Of a stretch of DNA of 53,789 bases, positions 52,236 to 53,789 are shown one piece after another (position 1 is the first letter of the stretch; every line of letters begins with the position of its first letter). The stretch is from positions 1-53,789 of the forward strand of contig CAJKMA010000012.1 in assembly GCA_905200905.1 (NCBI GenBank), given 5' to 3'. The stretch comes from an uncultured Bacillota bacterium (GTDB lineage Bacteria > Bacillota > Clostridia > Lachnospirales > Lachnospiraceae). The notes under the pieces are model-generated. The model was not told the DNA's origin. It saw nothing but the letters and a program-made list of their open reading frames with translations, and made no database searches. The position numbers and the translations under genes were made by a program.

Positions 52236-53219
52236 ATGAAAAAAAGAAAAAAGAGAGCAAGGATTATTGTAACAGGTGTTTTGGCAGGGCTTGTGTTGTT
52301 TTTTCTGGCAGGGAATATTTATTTTTTGCAGTGTATTGAAAAAGAAACGAAACAGAAGAATGCACTGGAAGAAGAAAAGGGAAAACTGGCATTTCAGGTA
52401 CAAGAATTAGAAATCCAGCAAAAAGAGATGGAAGAACAGTTAAAACAAGAAGATGCGAAGCAGCAGGAGACGAATCTGGCAAAAGAGGAACAGGATATAG
52501 AAGGGCCTGACAGTATTCAGGAGGTAATTTCAAATCAGACGGTATCTAGGATGGAAAAGGGAGAACGCTGGGCTGTTTATGTAAAGGACCTGGGAAGTGG
52601 CATAGAGAAAAGCAGTGGACAGGGTAAAATGCAGGCAGCCAGTCTTATAAAACTCTATATTATGGGGGCTGTTTATGAAAATTATGAGAAACTTACAACT
52701 GCTGCGGGAAAAGAGAAAATAGATGGACTGCTACATTCTATGATTACAGTCAGTGATAATGAGGCAGCAAACACGTTGACAAAACTTCTTGGCAATCAAG
52801 ATGCAAAGGCAGGACGAGAAGTTGTCAATGCTTATTGTAAGAACCAAGGATATGAGGAGTCTTCCATGGGAAGAATGCTGTTAGAGTCTAATGCAGAGAG
52901 TGATAATTATACATCTGTAAAGGATTGTGGATTATTTTTAGAACGTGTTTATAACAAGAGGCTTCCTCATGCAGAAGAAATGCTTGCTCTTTTGAAACAG
53001 CAGGAGAGGACAGGGAAAATTCCAGCAGGAGTGCCTTCTGGCATTGAAACAGCGAATAAAACCGGAGAATTGTCCAATGTGGAAAATGATGCAGCCATTG
53101 TATTTGCAGGAGAGAATCCATATGTTCTTTGTATTATGTCAGAGAATTTAAAAGATGCAGCAGGAGCCAGAAAGGTTATAGTAAATCTTTCCAGTGGTAT
53201 TTATGAGAGTATAAAGTAA
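52236..53219 (+). CDS. Penicillin-binding-fold serine hydrolase (class A beta-lactamase-like)
   Basis: This 327-residue enzyme has a membrane anchor (about 10-31), a coiled coil (about 33-80) and a beta-lactamase-type domain. The active-site set is S136-x-x-K139 in AASLIKLY, S173-D-N175 in TVSDNEAA and K275-T-G277 in NKTGELS. The E-x-x-L-N motif that class A beta-lactamases need to hydrolyse the acyl-enzyme is not seen between SDN and KTG; the region reads LLESNAESDNYTS. It is therefore more likely a wall-acting carboxypeptidase or esterase than a beta-lactamase. It follows the amidase gene with AGGTAGGG upstream. Confidence 0.85.
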   Translation: MKKRKKRARIIVTGVLAGLVLFFLAGNIYFLQCIEKETKQKNALEEEKGKLAFQVQELEIQQKEMEEQLKQEDAKQQETNLAKEEQDIEGPDSIQEVISNQTVSRMEKGERWAVYVKDLGSGIEKSSGQGKMQAASLIKLYIMGAVYENYEKLTTAAGKEKIDGLLHSMITVSDNEAANTLTKLLGNQDAKAGREVVNAYCKNQGYEESSMGRMLLESNAESDNYTSVKDCGLFLERVYNKRLPHAEEMLALLKQQERTGKIPAGVPSGIETANKTGELSNVENDAAIVFAGENPYVLCIMSENLKDAAGARKVIVNLSSGIYESIK

Positions 53220-53242
53220 TGTAGTTTGAAAAGGAGATTCAT

Positions 53243-53789
53243 ATGCTAATTGATTTGTGCATGGACGCACTGTTAGATACTGTAAAATTAGTTCCGTTTT
53301 TATTCATAACGTATCTTGCTATGGAATATTTGGAACACAGAACCAAAGAAACTTCCAAACAAATGGTAAAAAAAGCAGGACGTTTTGGGCCTCTTATTGG
53401 AAGCGTTGTGGGAATGGTACCTCAATGTGGATTTTCCGCGGCGGCCTCAGGCTTTTATGCAGGAGGTGTGATTTCAGTGGGAACGCTGTTGGCTATTTTC
53501 CTCTCTACCTCAGATGAAATGCTTCCTATTTTTCTTTCTGAATCTGTACCGGCAGCAGTAATCTGGAAAATATTAGCTCTGAAAGTCATCATAGGGGCTG
53601 TTACCGGATTTTTTATTGACTTTGTATGGAAAAGAATAAAGGCAAAAAGACCGGATTTTAATATCCGAAAACATAGAGAGCATCATCATGAACATACTCA
53701 TTTGGAGGAACATGGCCATCACCATCATCATGGAGAACACCATGAAAAAAGCATTCATGATCTGTGTGAGAAAGACCATTGTGGCTGTG
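53243..53789 (+). CDS. Putative ten-helix metal exporter (ArsP_2 / putative manganese transporter family), partial
   Basis: The frame opens at ATG 53243 with AAGGAG seven bases upstream and stays open to the window edge (182 residues), so the 3' half is missing. The string GMVPQCGFSAAASGFYAGGVISVGTLLAIFLSTSDEMLP is diagnostic of the putative 10TM heavy-metal exporter family (ArsP_2). At least three membrane helices are seen. A histidine-rich loop with about fifteen His in 40 residues follows (HHHEHTHLEEHGHHHHHGEHH) and a CEKDHCGC string, both likely to bind metal. Substrate is not certain; manganese, other divalent metals or arsenicals have been proposed for related proteins. Confidence 0.85.
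   Translation, partial: MLIDLCMDALLDTVKLVPFLFITYLAMEYLEHRTKETSKQMVKKAGRFGPLIGSVVGMVPQCGFSAAASGFYAGGVISVGTLLAIFLSTSDEMLPIFLSESVPAAVIWKILALKVIIGAVTGFFIDFVWKRIKAKRPDFNIRKHREHHHEHTHLEEHGHHHHHGEHHEKSIHDLCEKDHCGC

Noticed and set aside
52236..53219. True beta-lactamase conferring resistance
   Set aside because: SxxK, SDN and KTG are present, but no ExxLN motif is seen and the protein has a membrane anchor and stalk, as in wall-acting relatives.

Overview
The window looks like chromosomal DNA of a spore-forming, low-GC Gram-positive anaerobe, most likely a gut Lachnospiraceae of the Blautia type. This is inferred from sporulation and germination genes (GerA-type receptor, spoIIR, a SPOCS/DUF3794-LysM protein), Gram-positive wall genes, several Rpn-family nucleases, a YesM/YesN-type two-component system, zinc-ribbon/YARHG proteins and strong AGGAGG ribosome sites. 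No rRNA, tRNA, CRISPR array or insertion sequence was seen.

Layout. 0-2.4 kb: two divergent Rpn-family PD-(D/E)XK proteins. 2.4-5.3 kb: a complete pabA-pabB-pabC operon for p-aminobenzoate (folate branch), behind a promoter and a long leader hairpin. 5.3-9.4 kb: a Ca2+-type P-ATPase and a class I aminotransferase. 9.5-13.4 kb: a wall operon, L,D-transpeptidase, ddl and murF. 13.5-30.1 kb: a visibly more AT-rich carbohydrate-use island, framed by hairpin terminators at both ends. 30.1-33 kb: a plsC-like acyltransferase (minus strand), a PrcB-type lipoprotein and a SPOCS-LysM protein. 33-38 kb: a PucR-type regulator divergent from an MFS transporter and two uroporphyrinogen-decarboxylase-superfamily proteins. 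38-40.4 kb: three small membrane proteins of unknown role and an Rpn remnant. 40.5-47.4 kb: ispE, a GntR/FCD regulator, a germination receptor A subunit, a fused B-C subunit, spoIIR, murI and a DUF1934 gene. 47.5-53.2 kb: three zinc-ribbon proteins, an N-acetylmuramoyl-L-alanine amidase and a penicillin-binding-fold serine hydrolase. The right end cuts a gene for a ten-helix putative metal exporter.

The most interesting part is the island. It encodes an ABC importer without its ATPase, a YesM/YesN-like sensor pair, a cytoplasmic GH31 glycosidase, an MFS transporter, a PfkB kinase, a fucose/arabinose-isomerase-like protein, an AllA-like cupin, an aldo/keto reductase, a class II ketose-phosphate aldolase and a type-B carboxylesterase. 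Together they read as uptake, glycoside cleavage, isomerisation, phosphorylation, aldol cleavage and reduction of the released aldehyde. This has the same logic as the L-fucose and sulfoquinovose (sulfo-EMP) pathways, but with a different set of protein families, and the GH31 pocket matches neither the YicI xylosidase nor the YihQ sulfoquinovosidase motif. The natural substrate cannot be read from sequence; an acylated or modified alpha-hexoside is a guess.

Other points of note: an in-frame fusion of germination subunits B and C with an internal lipobox; a hairpin that holds both the stop codon of that fusion and the spoIIR ribosome site; and a PucR/MFS/double URO-D module without a corrinoid protein nearby.
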